DNA of 64,000 bases from Methanolobus sp. (GCF_016278385.1 NZ_JADQBY010000008.1:62001-126000), one strand, 5' to 3'. Counted from the stretch's first letter, positions 52,907-63,315 are shown. Program-made: numbers and translations. The notes: generated from the letters alone by a model not told the origin.

Positions 52907-54124
52907 ATGAAATATATACATTTTGTAATGGTCTGTGTTTGTCTGCTTGTTCTGTGTGTTTCTCCTGTTTCTGGTGTTGAAACAGAGACAATAATCCATT
53001 ATTCGGAACCTGCCGTAAGTGTGCAGGATAATATAACCCTGGAGCAAGGCTATTCCTTCAAAGTTGTAGATATGAATAGCAAAAGCGGCGATGTAATGAT
53101 AGAACTCTATCTTAATGGCGAAGAGATTGATCTGGACAATAACTTTGCCGCAGAAGATAATCCATTGGAGTATGTCCGTTCAGTTGCAGATGATGACGAT
53201 GAAGAGGTAGATTATTTCATCATGAGGATAACCCCAAAAGGTTCTGTAAAGGAATCTGATGGTAAATATTACTCTATAATCTATATTGAGCAATACCTTG
53301 ATCCGGTGGAAGATATTGATGAGTATCTGATTCTGGGCGAGAGTTATTCTTTTAAGAGTGATTCTGATTTTAAATTGGCCAATAGTTATACTCTGGATGT
53401 TGCAGGTATCGAAGATAATGAGTTATCTCTTGAACTAAGGCTTAACGGTAAATTGCTAAAAGAGGATGATGTTGAAGAAGGAGAATACTTCTATTATACT
53501 GTCTATTCTGGTAATCAGCCAGATACGATTTTCCTTGCAAATGTGAAAGCATTTATTGAGTCCGATGATTCTACTACGGTTTTCCTCAAGCAGGTTTCAT
53601 TGAAACAAAATTCAAAATCTGTACCAGACAAGGATGCTGCTGCTGTTCCTGAAGAGATAGATATTGATGTTGAGTCCCCAGTAGGTGGTGACTTGAAAGC
53701 AGGTAGTATCGCCATTATAACCTATGGTGTCGATGAGGCATTTACAGAAGTGCGCATTCTGGTTGACGGTGAATTTGTTGACTCTAGAAATGACGTAAGT
53801 AAGGGAACTTATAAGGCGGTCACTGGAGAGATGGATGCCGGGATTCATGACGTAATGCTTATTATGATAGATGGTGAAGATTTTTCATATTATTCAGAGG
53901 ATTTCTCAGTGTCTGTTAACATAAAAGACAATATCACAGAATCGATAGCAGGCATTGCAAGTTCAGCTGCAGAAAGTATCGTAAGGGATAATAGTTCTTC
54001 AAACGTTTCTTTCAATTCATCTATGCCATCCACTTCCGGTTCAAGTATTTCAAATGTGATCTCTCTTATTGTAACAGTAGGAGTATTTGTTGTATTTTTT
54101 GTTTTCTACAATAAATTCAGGTAA
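52907..54124 (+). CDS. Surface protein with two S-layer-type domains, 405 aa
   Basis: It has a signal peptide (MKYIHFVMVCVCLLVLCVSPVSG) and two similar modules at residues about 30-140 and 150-235. Each starts with a Y-S-F-K segment (GYSFKVVDMNSKSGDVMIELYLNGEEID and SYTLDVAGIEDNELSLELRLNGKLLKE), as in the Methanosarcina S-layer domain. A further beta domain, a Ser/Asn-rich stalk (about 355-385) with N-x-S sites and a C-terminal membrane helix ending NKFR follow. It should be anchored to the cell surface. Highly acidic. Partners unknown. Confidence 0.75.
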   Translation: MKYIHFVMVCVCLLVLCVSPVSGVETETIIHYSEPAVSVQDNITLEQGYSFKVVDMNSKSGDVMIELYLNGEEIDLDNNFAAEDNPLEYVRSVADDDDEEVDYFIMRITPKGSVKESDGKYYSIIYIEQYLDPVEDIDEYLILGESYSFKSDSDFKLANSYTLDVAGIEDNELSLELRLNGKLLKEDDVEEGEYFYYTVYSGNQPDTIFLANVKAFIESDDSTTVFLKQVSLKQNSKSVPDKDAAAVPEEIDIDVESPVGGDLKAGSIAIITYGVDEAFTEVRILVDGEFVDSRNDVSKGTYKAVTGEMDAGIHDVMLIMIDGEDFSYYSEDFSVSVNIKDNITESIAGIASSAAESIVRDNSSSNVSFNSSMPSTSGSSISNVISLIVTVGVFVVFFVFYNKFR

Positions 54125-54222
54125 TATCATATTTTTTACCTTCCTTTTTTGCTTTACTCATAATCTTTATATCACTCTTTATTGTTTATAGACAAGATTA
54201 GCTGACTAAACTTGGTTGTATC

Positions 54223-55617
54223 ATGAGAATCGTAATGAAGTTTGGCGGAACTTCCGTGGAAAACGGCGAAAAGATCCGTCATGTGGCAGAGCTTGTAAGG
54301 CAATACTATATTGATGGCAATGAACTTGTAGCAGTGACTTCTGCACTTGGCGGTGTTACGGATGGATTACTGAGCACTGCAAAAGAAGTATCTAAAAATG
54401 GGAAAGTAACTCAGGTCAAGGAATTTATTACAGATTTATCCAAAAAACACTATGATGCAATTAATGTTGCTATTGATGATGATACTATAAGATCAGAATG
54501 CATAGAAGTAATCGACAGTAGGGTCGATGAATTGGAAAAGGCTTTGATTGGTATATGCTATCTTGGTGAACTGACCAACCGTTCAATAGATTACATTTCT
54601 TCATACGGGGAACGTCTTGCCGCACCGATTGTAAGTGGCTCGATCCGCTCACTTGGAACTCTTTCAAAAGCGTTCACAGGCGGAGAGGCGGGTATTGTAA
54701 CAGATTCTAATTACGGTGATGCTAAGCCATTGGAGGACAGTTATTCTCAGGTACACGAAATACTCTGTCCTTTGCTCAAAGATTATATTTCGGTAGTTAC
54801 AGGTTTTATTGCCCATGATAAGCAGAATATCATTACCACTCTTGGACGTGGAGGTTCTGATTTCTCTGCATCTATCATAGGAGCTTCTATTGGAGCCGAT
54901 GAAATCTGGCTGTGGAAAGAGGTTCATGGTATATTGACCACTGATCCGAAAATAGTTCCTGAGGCAAGTCCGATCCCTCAGATATCATATATAGAGGCTA
55001 TGGAGCTTTCTTATTTCGGTGCTAAGGTTCTTCATCCTAGGACAATTGAGCCTGCTATCAGGCACAAGATACCTGTACGTGTGAAGAACACCTTTGAGCC
55101 CGATTTCCCGGGCACGCTTATTGTTGCAGAACAACAGCAGACACAGGATGTTGTCAAGGCTGTAACTCTCATTAACAAGGTTGCCCTTATCAATATATGC
55201 GGAGCCGGCATGGTGGGAACCATCGGTACAGCGGCAAGGGTATTTTCCGTACTTGCCAATGCAGGTGTTAATATTATCATGATCAGTCAGGGTTCATCTG
55301 AAGCTAACATGTCCCTGGTTATCAATGAGGACCATCTTGAGGCAGCAGTGGCAGCCGTAAGGTCAGAATTCACAACTAATGTTGTAGGTGACGTTGCCTA
55401 TGATCGTGATGTCTGTGTGATTGCTGTGGTTGGTGCAGGGATGGATGGTATTCCCGGAGTTGCAGGAAAAGTATTCAATTCTCTTGGAAAAGCCAGTATA
55501 AATATTATTATGATAAGTCAGGGTTCTTCACAGCATAACATTTCCTTTGTAGTGAGTTCAGAGGAAGCTATTGATGCTGTGCGGACCTTACATAAAGAAT
55601 TCGAGCTTGAGAAATAA
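54223..55617 (+). CDS. lysC: Aspartate kinase with two ACT domains
   Basis: MRIVMKFGGTSVENGEKI is the kinase signature; LGRGGSDFSASIIGA is the aspartate/ATP site. Two C-terminal ACT domains (INICGAGMVGTIGTAARVF and AVVGAGMDGIPGVAGKVF, each with the IIMISQGSS segment) provide feedback control, probably by threonine or lysine. It makes aspartyl phosphate for lysine, threonine and methionine synthesis. It is monofunctional, with 464 residues. A TATA box near 54170 drives it. Confidence 0.95.
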   Translation: MRIVMKFGGTSVENGEKIRHVAELVRQYYIDGNELVAVTSALGGVTDGLLSTAKEVSKNGKVTQVKEFITDLSKKHYDAINVAIDDDTIRSECIEVIDSRVDELEKALIGICYLGELTNRSIDYISSYGERLAAPIVSGSIRSLGTLSKAFTGGEAGIVTDSNYGDAKPLEDSYSQVHEILCPLLKDYISVVTGFIAHDKQNIITTLGRGGSDFSASIIGASIGADEIWLWKEVHGILTTDPKIVPEASPIPQISYIEAMELSYFGAKVLHPRTIEPAIRHKIPVRVKNTFEPDFPGTLIVAEQQQTQDVVKAVTLINKVALINICGAGMVGTIGTAARVFSVLANAGVNIIMISQGSSEANMSLVINEDHLEAAVAAVRSEFTTNVVGDVAYDRDVCVIAVVGAGMDGIPGVAGKVFNSLGKASINIIMISQGSSQHNISFVVSSEEAIDAVRTLHKEFELEK

Positions 55618-55631
55618 TGCAGGGATTTCAG

Positions 55632-56636
55632 ATGAACGATAAACACCTAACGTATGCAGATTCCGGGGTTGACATCGAAAAGGAAGAAGAGACTATCAAG
55701 GCGCTAACTAAAGGTATGGATTACAAGCGTGAGGGTCTGGGTGCACCTTTGACTGGCATTGGTCACTATGCAGGTCTCATAGACTTTGGAGAATATGCCC
55801 TTGCTCTTGCTACTGATGGGGTGGGTTCCAAGGTTCTGATCGCAAATGAGATGAAGCGCTGGAATACCGTGGGAATTGACTGCATTGCAATGAACGTCAA
55901 TGACCTGCTTGCAATAGGTGCTGAACCTATTTCATTCGTTGATTATCTTGCTCTTGAAAAGCATGATGAGAACTTTGCGGCCCAGATCGGCGAAGGTCTT
56001 AGAAAGGGTGCTGAGATTTCACGCATGTCGATAGTTGGTGGTGAAACAGCAACACTCCCTGATATTGTGAAGGGTTTTGACCTTGCAGGCACTTGTCTGG
56101 GAATGGTCAAGAAGGATCAGATCATCACAGGCGAAAAGGTTCAACTCGGGGATGCAATTGTGGGTATTCCAAGTGACGGTGTTCACAGTAATGGGTACAC
56201 CCTTGTCAGAAAGATAGTCGATGAATCTTCCTATTCATATCATGATGAGTTTCCTTATGACACCTCAACCACAATAGGTGGCGAACTTCTTATTCCTACT
56301 CGTATCTATATGGAAGTTCTTAATGTCATTAAGGAGTGTGATGTACATGGGCTTGCACACATCACTGGTAGTGGACTGTTGAAATTGAAGAGGGTCACAA
56401 AGCTTGGTTTTGATTTCAATGATCCGATAGAACCAAATGACATTTTCAAGTTCCTTCAGGAAGAAGGTAACGTGGCTGACCTTGAAATGTACAGGACATT
56501 CAACATGGGAATGGGATTTGTGATTATACTTCCGGTAGAGCAGGCTCAAAAAGCCGCACAGATGACTGGCGGTAAGATTGTCGGTCGTATTGTCGAAAAA
56601 GGTATAAAAGTCGGCGACCTTTTTATTGTTGAATGA
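55632..56636 (+). CDS. purM: Phosphoribosylformylglycinamidine cyclo-ligase
   Basis: PurM makes aminoimidazole ribotide in purine synthesis. The start ATG 55632 (MNDKHLTYADSGVDI) follows AGGGAT; an ATG overlapping the lysC stop would add five residues. Motifs: YADSGVDI, LALATDGVGSKVLIANEMKRW, IVGGETATLPDIV and GIPSDGVHSNGYTLVRKI. Length matches archaeal PurM. It is co-transcribed with lysC. Confidence 0.95.
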   Translation: MNDKHLTYADSGVDIEKEEETIKALTKGMDYKREGLGAPLTGIGHYAGLIDFGEYALALATDGVGSKVLIANEMKRWNTVGIDCIAMNVNDLLAIGAEPISFVDYLALEKHDENFAAQIGEGLRKGAEISRMSIVGGETATLPDIVKGFDLAGTCLGMVKKDQIITGEKVQLGDAIVGIPSDGVHSNGYTLVRKIVDESSYSYHDEFPYDTSTTIGGELLIPTRIYMEVLNVIKECDVHGLAHITGSGLLKLKRVTKLGFDFNDPIEPNDIFKFLQEEGNVADLEMYRTFNMGMGFVIILPVEQAQKAAQMTGGKIVGRIVEKGIKVGDLFIVE

Positions 56637-56649
56637 TTTATAAGGTGTT

Positions 56650-56931
56650 ATGATGGCTTGTATCAATGATATTCCCTTTGAGATTCTCTTAAAGGGTGGC
56701 ACTCCTAGCCAATGTGAGAAACTCATACAGGAAAAGTCGGACAAGGTCTACCATGTAGCTGGTGGTTACAGATTACGTGGTGTAGCTCTTATGGGGGATA
56801 ATGTCCCAGTAGGGGTGAAAGGAGACGAGGTATTCTTCCAGTTCATCAAGCCGTGTTTTGGGCTCTTTGTACTCAGGGTGCCTGATGCTGCAGATATTGC
56901 AGAACAGCTTGAAAAGGATTTTAAAAAATAG
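56650..56931 (+). CDS. Small conserved-looking protein, 93 aa
   Basis: AAGGTG precedes two adjacent ATGs at 56650 and 56653. The protein has CINDIPFEILLKGGTPSQCEKLIQE, HVAGGYRLRGVALMGDNVPVGVKGDEVFFQFIKPCFGLFVLRV, and an acidic/basic C-terminal helix. The mixed alpha/beta composition without membrane segments suggests a small soluble domain. It follows purM by 13 bases in the same operon. Family not recognised. Confidence 0.65.
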   Translation: MMACINDIPFEILLKGGTPSQCEKLIQEKSDKVYHVAGGYRLRGVALMGDNVPVGVKGDEVFFQFIKPCFGLFVLRVPDAADIAEQLEKDFKK

Positions 56932-56939
56932 TTGATCAA

Positions 56940-57506
56940 TTAGATTTTACTCAATTTTGCAGTTTCATTGATCCATTTCAGGAACTTTCCTGATGGGAAC
57001 TCATGAATGGTGGTGGCAATTATCCTGCCATTTCCTAATTCCTTCACTACCATTAAAGGATTTCCTGCATCATTACTGAAAACCACTTCTCCATCTGTCT
57101 TTGAGAAATATCCATCGAATTCAACTTCAGCACATGAATCTTCGATCAGGCACTGCGCTTGATGATCTGTTGTTTTGCAGATAGTGGTTACTTGTTGTTG
57201 CTGTATGTATTCTAATTCCATTGGTAACCAGCCATAATTATATTTGGGAACCATGGGGCTGAATACTACAAGGTTACCTCCGGCACGAACAAACTTTTCG
57301 AAGCTCTTAGCGTTCCTTTCTATTCCTGGTAGGATTTTCGTATAATCTTTGTTTGCAAAACCAGTTGGAATGACTACGCATTTGCATGGTGGGGTAAAAG
57401 GTGTGCCAATGGAGTCAGATACAATTCTCTGGCACTCAATGTTATGCTCTTTAAACAGTTTTTCGAACAATAAAGGATTATCCCAAACCAGCATTACCTC
57501 GGTCAT
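56940..57506 (-). CDS. Class I glutamine amidotransferase-like protein, 188 aa
   Basis: The pattern resembles the flavodoxin/GATase-like fold: VMLVWDNPLLFEKLFKEHNIECQRI, CVVIPTGFANKDYTKILPGIERNAKSFEKFVRAGGNLVVFSPMV, then VVKELGNGRIIATTIHEFPSG. There is no catalytic Cys in the nucleophile-elbow position, so it is likely a non-enzymatic or divergent member (also similar to DUF4350-type). It is convergent with the purM operon. Confidence 0.5.
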   Translation of the reverse strand: MTEVMLVWDNPLLFEKLFKEHNIECQRIVSDSIGTPFTPPCKCVVIPTGFANKDYTKILPGIERNAKSFEKFVRAGGNLVVFSPMVPKYNYGWLPMELEYIQQQQVTTICKTTDHQAQCLIEDSCAEVEFDGYFSKTDGEVVFSNDAGNPLMVVKELGNGRIIATTIHEFPSGKFLKWINETAKLSKI

Positions 57507-57724
57507 GGTAGCTGATAGTATTTGTTGCTTTAATTATTTTGCTGCCAGTAACAGCACTTCATATGTTATTTTACTACTGTTGCATTATGTCAGTATAAGT
57601 GATTGAATATAGAGTATTAATTGCAACACATATCTGTAGGTGTGTATTTTTATATTTTTTATGTACACATTATATCGGGTTGGGGATGGAGGTCCCTAAG
57701 AAATACCTACGGCTCTTTGCCAGA

Positions 57725-57766
57725 AGGTCTATAAAAAGAAAAAAGAAAGCTGGTTTAAACCAGCTT
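57725..57766 (-). terminator. Terminator of the mtr operon
   Basis: AAGCTGGTTTAAACCAGCTT (57747-57766) is a perfect palindrome that overlaps the mtrH stop codon, followed on the minus strand by a T-rich run (CTTTCTTTTTTCTTTTT) from 57750 down to about 57730. This is a strong intrinsic-type terminator. Confidence 0.75.
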
Positions 57767-58711
57767 GTTGAGTGGGTGGTTCTCGTCCATGATCTCAAGG
57801 CCGAGTTCCTTTGCAGTCTCTGCCAGCATGATATCAACCATTGCTGTTGCAGGGAATATTTTGTCTGTGTTCTCGATAGGTCCAAAGAGCTGGAAGTTTG
57901 AGCCGATTATCTGTGATACAAGATTTGTTCCGATATCAGTTGGCATGTAAATTGCCTTCCTCTCTTCTATTGTCTCAAACTGCTTTTTGTACGTCTTCAT
58001 CCAGTCCCATGCGGATGCCATGTTGTGGTATCCACCGCCAACAGGCAGTCCAAGGTGGCCCTTGATTGCAATTACTGCTCTTATGGATGCACCGGAGCCT
58101 GCTCCCAGTGGTGTTGCTGCTACATCGATCAAAGGTTTTGTGATTCCACATTCCTTTGCGATATCGAGCATACCTTTTTCCTGTCCGGTACCACCGCTTT
58201 CAAGGATCTCAAGTTTTCCTTTTACGCTTGGGTCGGTTGCATTGAATGCAAGCACAATGGAAGCATTGATGTCGCTGTCTCTGATTGCCTCGATCTCGTC
58301 AGCATGAACACTGGCGTTGATTGAGTTGTAGATTGCTCTGTCAGCTACACCGATCTCTGTTACATACTCTGCTGCTGCTGCACGAACATCACCAGCAGAT
58401 GAGTCTATGAGGAATGGTGTTTTGTCATCGACACTAATGAACCAGTCGATATATTTCTTGATTGCTTCCGGTGTTTCTCCGACAATCTGGTTTACGATTG
58501 GGTTACCAGTGATCTGTCCCATGTCAACCATTCCCTGCCAGAGCTTGTTTGCAGCATCTACATCGAAGACACCCTTGTCTTCATCAGTCACGATCTTGTG
58601 CCTGTTGTAGAACATCGTTCCTATAAGCACTGTTGGGTATTGCCCTGGCTGGCCACCGAACTTGACCCCACCGACATCAAATACTTCTTGTTTCTTGTCA
58701 AATTTGAACAT
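57755..58711 (-). CDS. mtrH: Tetrahydromethanopterin S-methyltransferase subunit H
   Basis: MtrH transfers the methyl group from methyl-tetrahydromethanopterin (tetrahydrosarcinapterin) to the corrinoid of MtrA. The 318-residue protein has the pterin-binding methyltransferase fold: FGGQPGQYPTVLIGTMFYNRHKIV, IDSSAGDVRAAAAEYVTEIGVADRAIYNSINASV and GSGASIRAVIAIKGHLGLPVGGGYHN. Soluble, it docks on the membrane complex. It is the last gene of the operon and is followed by the terminator hairpin. Confidence 0.97.
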   Translation of the reverse strand: MFKFDKKQEVFDVGGVKFGGQPGQYPTVLIGTMFYNRHKIVTDEDKGVFDVDAANKLWQGMVDMGQITGNPIVNQIVGETPEAIKKYIDWFISVDDKTPFLIDSSAGDVRAAAAEYVTEIGVADRAIYNSINASVHADEIEAIRDSDINASIVLAFNATDPSVKGKLEILESGGTGQEKGMLDIAKECGITKPLIDVAATPLGAGSGASIRAVIAIKGHLGLPVGGGYHNMASAWDWMKTYKKQFETIEERKAIYMPTDIGTNLVSQIIGSNFQLFGPIENTDKIFPATAMVDIMLAETAKELGLEIMDENHPLNKLV

Positions 58712-58729
58712 ATGAACAACCTCTTTATT

Positions 58730-58963
58730 TTAAATACCGAGCATAGGTGCAAGGAACAGAACGTACAGCAGGAATATGATAATTCCAACAACAGCTCCGT
58801 ATAATATTCCTATGTCTCTTCCTACTTTCTTTCCGATACGTTGTGCTACTTCACTGTTAACAAACTCGATTTTCTCATCTATCTTGTTGAGTTTCTCAAG
58901 TACTGCATTGAAGTCTTCCGGATCTGTAACTACGCTTGGTACCCTGTCGCTACTGTCAGCCAT
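58730..58963 (-). CDS. mtrG: Tetrahydromethanopterin S-methyltransferase subunit G
   Basis: This 77-residue subunit has a soluble N-terminal helix (DPEDFNAVLEKLNKIDEKIEFVNSEVAQRIGKKVGRDIG) and one C-terminal membrane helix (ILYGAVVGIIIFLLYVLFLAPML), the MtrG layout. It forms the stalk of the Mtr complex with MtrA, B and F. Position between mtrF and mtrH is standard. Confidence 0.95.
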   Translation of the reverse strand: MADSSDRVPSVVTDPEDFNAVLEKLNKIDEKIEFVNSEVAQRIGKKVGRDIGILYGAVVGIIIFLLYVLFLAPMLGI

Positions 58964-58964
58964 T

Positions 58965-59195
58965 TTACATCACCTTCCAGACGAACATAGGGATTATTAC
59001 TACCATTACAATCGCAAATACGAATCCCGCTATAAACCCAGACACACCTGTTACAGATACTCCTGAATCGAGTTTCTGGTTTCTTGCTATGAGCTGAGCC
59101 CTGTAACGGATATCCTCAACTACGGCTTCAATGGGTCCCATCTGTGGGTTTATGACCATTGGTACGCCTTTTCCATATTCTTGTTCTTCTGCCAT
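58965..59195 (-). CDS. mtrF: Tetrahydromethanopterin S-methyltransferase subunit F
   Basis: The start is ATG 59193-59195 ([12 protein letters not shown]) behind GGAGGT; longer frames lack a ribosome site. [22 protein letters not shown] is followed by one membrane helix ([20 protein letters not shown]). 76 residues, as in MtrF, which resembles the N-terminal part of MtrA. The ATG comes one base after the mtrA stop. Confidence 0.95.
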   Translation of the reverse strand: MAEEQEYGKGVPMVINPQMGPIEAVVEDIRYRAQLIARNQKLDSGVSVTGVSGFIAGFVFAIVMVVIIPMFVWKVM

Positions 59196-59196
59196 A

Positions 59197-59925
59197 TCAG
59201 TTACCTCCGAACAGCAGCATTCCAAGGAGTGCTAATGTGATTGCAAGACCAATCATTACACCTTCTACCTTACCAGCGTGTACACCAGAGTGGAACTTGT
59301 TGAGGTTACCTATTACCATCATTTCCTTATTGATGCCAAGTATTCTGCTTCTGATAGTTGAGATCTCAGCTGCCATTGGCTTAAGTCCGCCGGCTTCCTC
59401 TCCTTCGTCACTTTCTCCGCCGCCTACTTCAAGTACCATTGCGTCTGCATCGAAAGCTCCGGGATCTTTTGATGCGTATTCCTTGATCTTTGCAACAATA
59501 GCATTCATGTCCTCAGTACCGATGAAATCGATACATTCGACCTGCTGCTGGAATCTTTCAATTGCCTCCGAACTCAGGTTCTCTACGTAAGGAATTGCAC
59601 CTGCTGCACCAACTATCCTGTTGTCTTTTATACCATTTTTGTGGATCTTGATGATTGCGTCTCCTGTAATATGACCCTTTACTTCGGATCCTGTTACAAG
59701 GAGGAATCTTACGTTAGGGTTTGATATTATGTGAGCAACTACTTTTTCAAGACCAAGGTTTTCGGTCTTACAAGGGCCTGCTATACATGCACCTGCTTCT
59801 AACATGGGGCCAGCTGAAAGGTGTGAACCACATGTTACGACTGCAACACAGTTGTTGACATCGCCAACATCGTATTCTCCTTTAAGGATTGGCCATCCTG
59901 CTGCTGGTTCTCTTTTATCTACCAT
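59197..59925 (-). CDS. mtrA: Tetrahydromethanopterin S-methyltransferase subunit A (corrinoid protein)
   Basis: MtrA holds the cobamide that carries the methyl group. [15 protein letters not shown] contains the corrinoid-ligand His85 (His84 in the Methanothermobacter numbering), within the soluble domain ([33 protein letters not shown]). A single C-terminal membrane helix ([19 protein letters not shown]) anchors it. 242 residues. The order and spacing in the operon are standard. Confidence 0.97.
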   Translation of the reverse strand: MVDKREPAAGWPILKGEYDVGDVNNCVAVVTCGSHLSAGPMLEAGACIAGPCKTENLGLEKVVAHIISNPNVRFLLVTGSEVKGHITGDAIIKIHKNGIKDNRIVGAAGAIPYVENLSSEAIERFQQQVECIDFIGTEDMNAIVAKIKEYASKDPGAFDADAMVLEVGGGESDEGEEAGGLKPMAAEISTIRSRILGINKEMMVIGNLNKFHSGVHAGKVEGVMIGLAITLALLGMLLFGGN

Positions 59926-59926
59926 C

Positions 59927-60241
59927 TCACATCACTCCTAATGCGCCCATGACCAGAAGCATGAGTCCTGCAACTCCCAGACCAACTATCACTCCATAGA
60001 ATGTGTTTCCGTAGAAACCTGCGTGGTATGAAGTCTGTCCACGTCCTGGGAATGAGTTCATCAATTCTTTGCTTGGTGACAGGGAGTTGATGAGGTCATC
60101 AGCTATTTTGTCAAGTTCATCAAGCTGTGCCATGATAGGATCCATTGAATAAGCAATTATATCCTCTCTTTCTGCTGCAAGAAGGGATGTAAGTGGATCC
60201 AGTACAAGATGTGCCTCTGGGGCTACGTGTACCATGCTCAT
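59927..60241 (-). CDS. mtrB: Tetrahydromethanopterin S-methyltransferase subunit B
   Basis: 104 residues: an N-terminal soluble segment ([47 protein letters not shown]) and one C-terminal membrane helix ([23 protein letters not shown]), the MtrB layout. The ATG overlaps the mtrC stop by four bases. Confidence 0.95.
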   Translation of the reverse strand: MSMVHVAPEAHLVLDPLTSLLAAEREDIIAYSMDPIMAQLDELDKIADDLINSLSPSKELMNSFPGRGQTSYHAGFYGNTFYGVIVGLGVAGLMLLVMGALGVM

Positions 60242-61047
60242 TCTAATTCCTCCTTTGTAGGTAATTGACCAGTGCCAAGAACTACATATGCATCTCTCTT
60301 TACGCGCTCATAGTAGCCGCTGAACCCTATGTACCAGAGTGCGAGTCCTATAAGGATGGTAAGTGAGCCGGATGCTCCTTCGTTTATGGTTGCAACTATT
60401 CCTGCAACTACCATTGCCAATGCACCTTTTTCCAATGCAACTATGAGTGTCCTGTCCTGTTTCTCGTCAGGTCCCAGGTTTGCATTGAATGGGTGAAGTA
60501 TAGCAAGTCCTCCTGCTATGAAGATAACAGCAATGTATCCGGTACTGATGACTTGCTTAAGTACTATTGGGAAATCAAATGTTCCAGTCATTGCGATAGT
60601 AAGACCAATGATGGTGATCGTACCAGCTGTTGCAATTTCTGTCATGGATATTTCCATGATGGGGATACCCATATTGAGTACTTTGTTTGCAAGGCTACCA
60701 ATGAGAAGGCCAATAATTGCTGCTGAAATCAGTGCAATTATAGGTCCTGCAATGCCACCTACTGCAAGCCCGAATGTTGTTGCAATTACTCCCATACCGA
60801 GTGCCAGCATACCGATTGAAGGTACACCAGTACCAAGCCCGTAACTTGCTACTCTTCTGACTGCTGCAGCACCCCATATCATGCCGCATATTGCTCCAAG
60901 TGCACCGATAAAGGACATATACTGTCCAACCATGTCCACAAGGAAATATGCTGCATATATTCCGATAAGTCCGCCTGCAACGCCAAAGGCTATAATTTTA
61001 TTCTGTGGAACTGCCTCTGCGGCTGCTCCGCTTCCACCTGCTGACAT
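60238..61047 (-). CDS. mtrC: Tetrahydromethanopterin S-methyltransferase subunit C
   Basis: Polytopic membrane subunit of 269 residues with about seven to eight helices (for example [46 protein letters not shown]). MtrC, D and E form the sodium-translocating membrane part that couples methyl transfer to Na+ export. Start ATG is right after the mtrD stop. Confidence 0.95.
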   Translation of the reverse strand: MSAGGSGAAAEAVPQNKIIAFGVAGGLIGIYAAYFLVDMVGQYMSFIGALGAICGMIWGAAAVRRVASYGLGTGVPSIGMLALGMGVIATTFGLAVGGIAGPIIALISAAIIGLLIGSLANKVLNMGIPIMEISMTEIATAGTITIIGLTIAMTGTFDFPIVLKQVISTGYIAVIFIAGGLAILHPFNANLGPDEKQDRTLIVALEKGALAMVVAGIVATINEGASGSLTILIGLALWYIGFSGYYERVKRDAYVVLGTGQLPTKEELE

Positions 61048-61767
61048 TTACAGACCTCCTATGGACAACACAGCAATAATTGAGCAAAAGAATGTTGCTA
61101 TTAATGATGCGAGTACTGCTTTTGGGAATCTCTTGAATTTAGGGTCGTGGAAACCTTCGATGGTTCCTCCGATGTTATAGGATGGGATTACTGCGTTAAC
61201 GAAGAAGATACCTACTGCGAAAACACTGGCCATACCTACAAGGTCTACAAGAGGAAGTCCGTTCTCAATGCTCATAAGGGAGTAGTATATAAGTGCGCCA
61301 CCAATTCCTCCAAGTGCGCCACCAATTACACCACTTACAAATGATACGGTTGGAAGTCCGTGTCCCTCAGTACCCTGTGAAACGTAGAGATCCTGCCTGT
61401 CCTTTGTAATTGGGTCGTACTTGACCTTTGCTGATGCAGGTGGGCAACCAACTCCGTATGTGTATACCCATGCTCCTACTATCATTGTTACGGACATCAT
61501 TATCATTGCACCGACTGCACCAGATGCAAGAATGAGTCCCATATTATCTGTTACCTGCATCATGGCGCCTGCTGTTACAAGACCTGTAAGACCTGCACCA
61601 GCTGCAAGCTGGACAGTACCTGTGCCGATACCTGTTGCCTGTGCCATAGCTGCCGGAGCACCACCTACTGGTACGAAGTGAACACTCCATGAAATTAGTG
61701 CTCCACCAAGTGTGATAGCTATCACGTAGATGATGTTTGCCATTAATATGCCTACAATATCTATCAT
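61048..61767 (-). CDS. mtrD: Tetrahydromethanopterin S-methyltransferase subunit D
   Basis: Polytopic membrane subunit, 239 residues, with the conserved [39 protein letters not shown] near the N-terminus and [48 protein letters not shown] mid-protein. Its start overlaps the mtrE stop by four bases. Confidence 0.96.
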   Translation of the reverse strand: MIDIVGILMANIIYVIAITLGGALISWSVHFVPVGGAPAAMAQATGIGTGTVQLAAGAGLTGLVTAGAMMQVTDNMGLILASGAVGAMIMMSVTMIVGAWVYTYGVGCPPASAKVKYDPITKDRQDLYVSQGTEGHGLPTVSFVSGVIGGALGGIGGALIYYSLMSIENGLPLVDLVGMASVFAVGIFFVNAVIPSYNIGGTIEGFHDPKFKRFPKAVLASLIATFFCSIIAVLSIGGL

Positions 61768-62678
61768 GCGGCCACCTCTGCTTCTACTTCATCTTCTTTG
61801 TATGTTCCAAATGCGGCACGTGCAGCAACTTCAATGTTCCTGTTCCATAATATCAGAATAAGTACAATAATCACACCTGTTATGACTGAAACCCAGCCAA
61901 TAGCGTCTCCCTTTGTCGGATCGAAAAGAGCGGTGATCCAACCACTGAGAAACACGGTCATACCAAAAGCAAGACCTGTAACAGGTCCACCGAATTTTGC
62001 ACAGAACCAGGAATTGTCGATACCATTTCTCAAGCCTGACTCTGCTTTTCTCACGATGTTACCGGAGTTTGCAGCATTAAGGCCTGCTCCATATTCGACG
62101 TTCTGGAATTCACGTTCTGCACCGTAGTGTACGTCACCGGTTGATGATCCGATTGCACCGACAGTGATTCCCCAAATGAATGCCAGAAGTGGCAGTGAGA
62201 AGGGGTGTGCCAATACAGCCACCATCAGATATGATACCACAAGTATACAGAATGTTGTGATAAAGGAATATCCCATAATGACGGGTGTGTGACTTGCAAT
62301 TAAATCAAGATAAACTGGTTGTTTGAAACGTTTCTGACTTGCTGATCTGCCGAAATATGCGGTCACTGAATATGTGCCATGTATTGCTGCAGCGACAATT
62401 GCTCCAATGACCAATGCCAGTACTGCAGATGCACCAGCGGTAATCAATACGGATGCGGTTGTTCCACCAATTGCACACATAAGTGCGTTTGATGGTGGTT
62501 CACCGGAAATGGCTTTACTATATATCCTGTGAGGATACATCATTTGGGGCGCTAACTGCACTTGAGAGTTTGGGTTACTTTGTGACCCAACATCTGATTC
62601 AAGGTCTTCAGAGGCACCTGCAATAGTTGCAGCTGCACCCATAAGTGCGAGTACGCCCATACCTGTGAGCGGTTCCAT
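61764..62678 (-). CDS. mtrE: Tetrahydromethanopterin S-methyltransferase subunit E
   Basis: First gene of the mtr operon. 304 residues, polytopic, with [56 protein letters not shown] and [22 protein letters not shown], the MtrE pattern; the conserved Asp in the membrane part is a candidate for sodium coupling. ATG 62676-62678 follows GGAGGA, a very strong ribosome binding site. Confidence 0.96.
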   Translation of the reverse strand: MEPLTGMGVLALMGAAATIAGASEDLESDVGSQSNPNSQVQLAPQMMYPHRIYSKAISGEPPSNALMCAIGGTTASVLITAGASAVLALVIGAIVAAAIHGTYSVTAYFGRSASQKRFKQPVYLDLIASHTPVIMGYSFITTFCILVVSYLMVAVLAHPFSLPLLAFIWGITVGAIGSSTGDVHYGAEREFQNVEYGAGLNAANSGNIVRKAESGLRNGIDNSWFCAKFGGPVTGLAFGMTVFLSGWITALFDPTKGDAIGWVSVITGVIIVLILILWNRNIEVAARAAFGTYKEDEVEAEVAA

Positions 62679-62928
62679 TCACATTTCCTCCTTTTTATGT
62701 TGTACCAAGTAAATTATGCCAAAATTACAATAACTATTTCTTAATATTTTATTATAATTGCTATGGCGTAAACTAACGTAAGGTGGATTGCATTATCTTA
62801 AATACTTCTTAAAGCTTTCGAATGGATTCAAGTGAAAAGGCAGTCGTTTAGCTAAAAGAATGACATATATTTTCAATACCCCGGTACGTTAAAAATATAT
62901 AATTCAAGAAATGATGGAATTGTTAATT
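62679..62928 (-). promoter_or_regulatory. mtr operon leader and promoter region
   Basis: The 250 bases upstream of mtrE contain two AT-rich TATA candidates, AAAATATATAAT (62889-62900) and a weaker one near 62735-62760. They would give leaders of about 190 or about 35-60 bases. No gene or clear hairpin is visible. The distance suggests either the nearer promoter or a long 5' leader. Confidence 0.35.
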
Positions 62929-63315
62929 TCATTCCCTGCGTTCGAAGTTAAGTATATATATATCTGGTCTTGGCTTTTTGCCACTTCCCCGGGAAAAGTC
63001 CATGTAACACCTGTTGCAAAGAACCCGGCTGTTGAGTGAGGCTATTTCAGCTGTACCAGGTACAAGCCTTGCAAAAAGAAAAGAAGATTCGATTTCGAGA
63101 TTCTCTGATGTCTTTTTCAGGTAGCCATTAATGTGTTCCTCAAAGATCTCCAGGTCATCATACTGCAATCCTCTGGTGTTTACGGTAACTCCTTTACATC
63201 CACATGGGAGGGCGAAGACATCCATCTCTATAATAAAGACTGGTTTTGCCAGCAGACTCCTCAGGTTGTTTTCAAGGTCACCACGGTTCTTTGCCAATAT
63301 TTCTGTTATAGTCAT
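62929..63315 (-). CDS. DUF5402-like methanogen protein, 128 aa
   Basis: The protein has ALPCGCKGVTVNTRGLQYDDLEIFEEHINGYL and a C-terminal CNRCYMDFSRGSGKKPRPDIYILNF; the cysteines CGC and CxxC could bind a metal or cluster. It resembles the DUF5402 family of methanogens. Its ATG shares a base with the stop codon of the upstream U32-like gene (TAATG), and it ends 250 bases before mtrE, so it may be co-regulated with the mtr operon. Function unknown. Confidence 0.6.
   Translation of the reverse strand: MTITEILAKNRGDLENNLRSLLAKPVFIIEMDVFALPCGCKGVTVNTRGLQYDDLEIFEEHINGYLKKTSENLEIESSFLFARLVPGTAEIASLNSRVLCNRCYMDFSRGSGKKPRPDIYILNFERRE

Noticed and set aside
57599-57901. Plus-strand frame of 100 codons with a basic segment
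   Set aside because: Most of it is antisense to mtrH and its terminator; the basic run comes from the A-rich side of the T-rich terminator tail.
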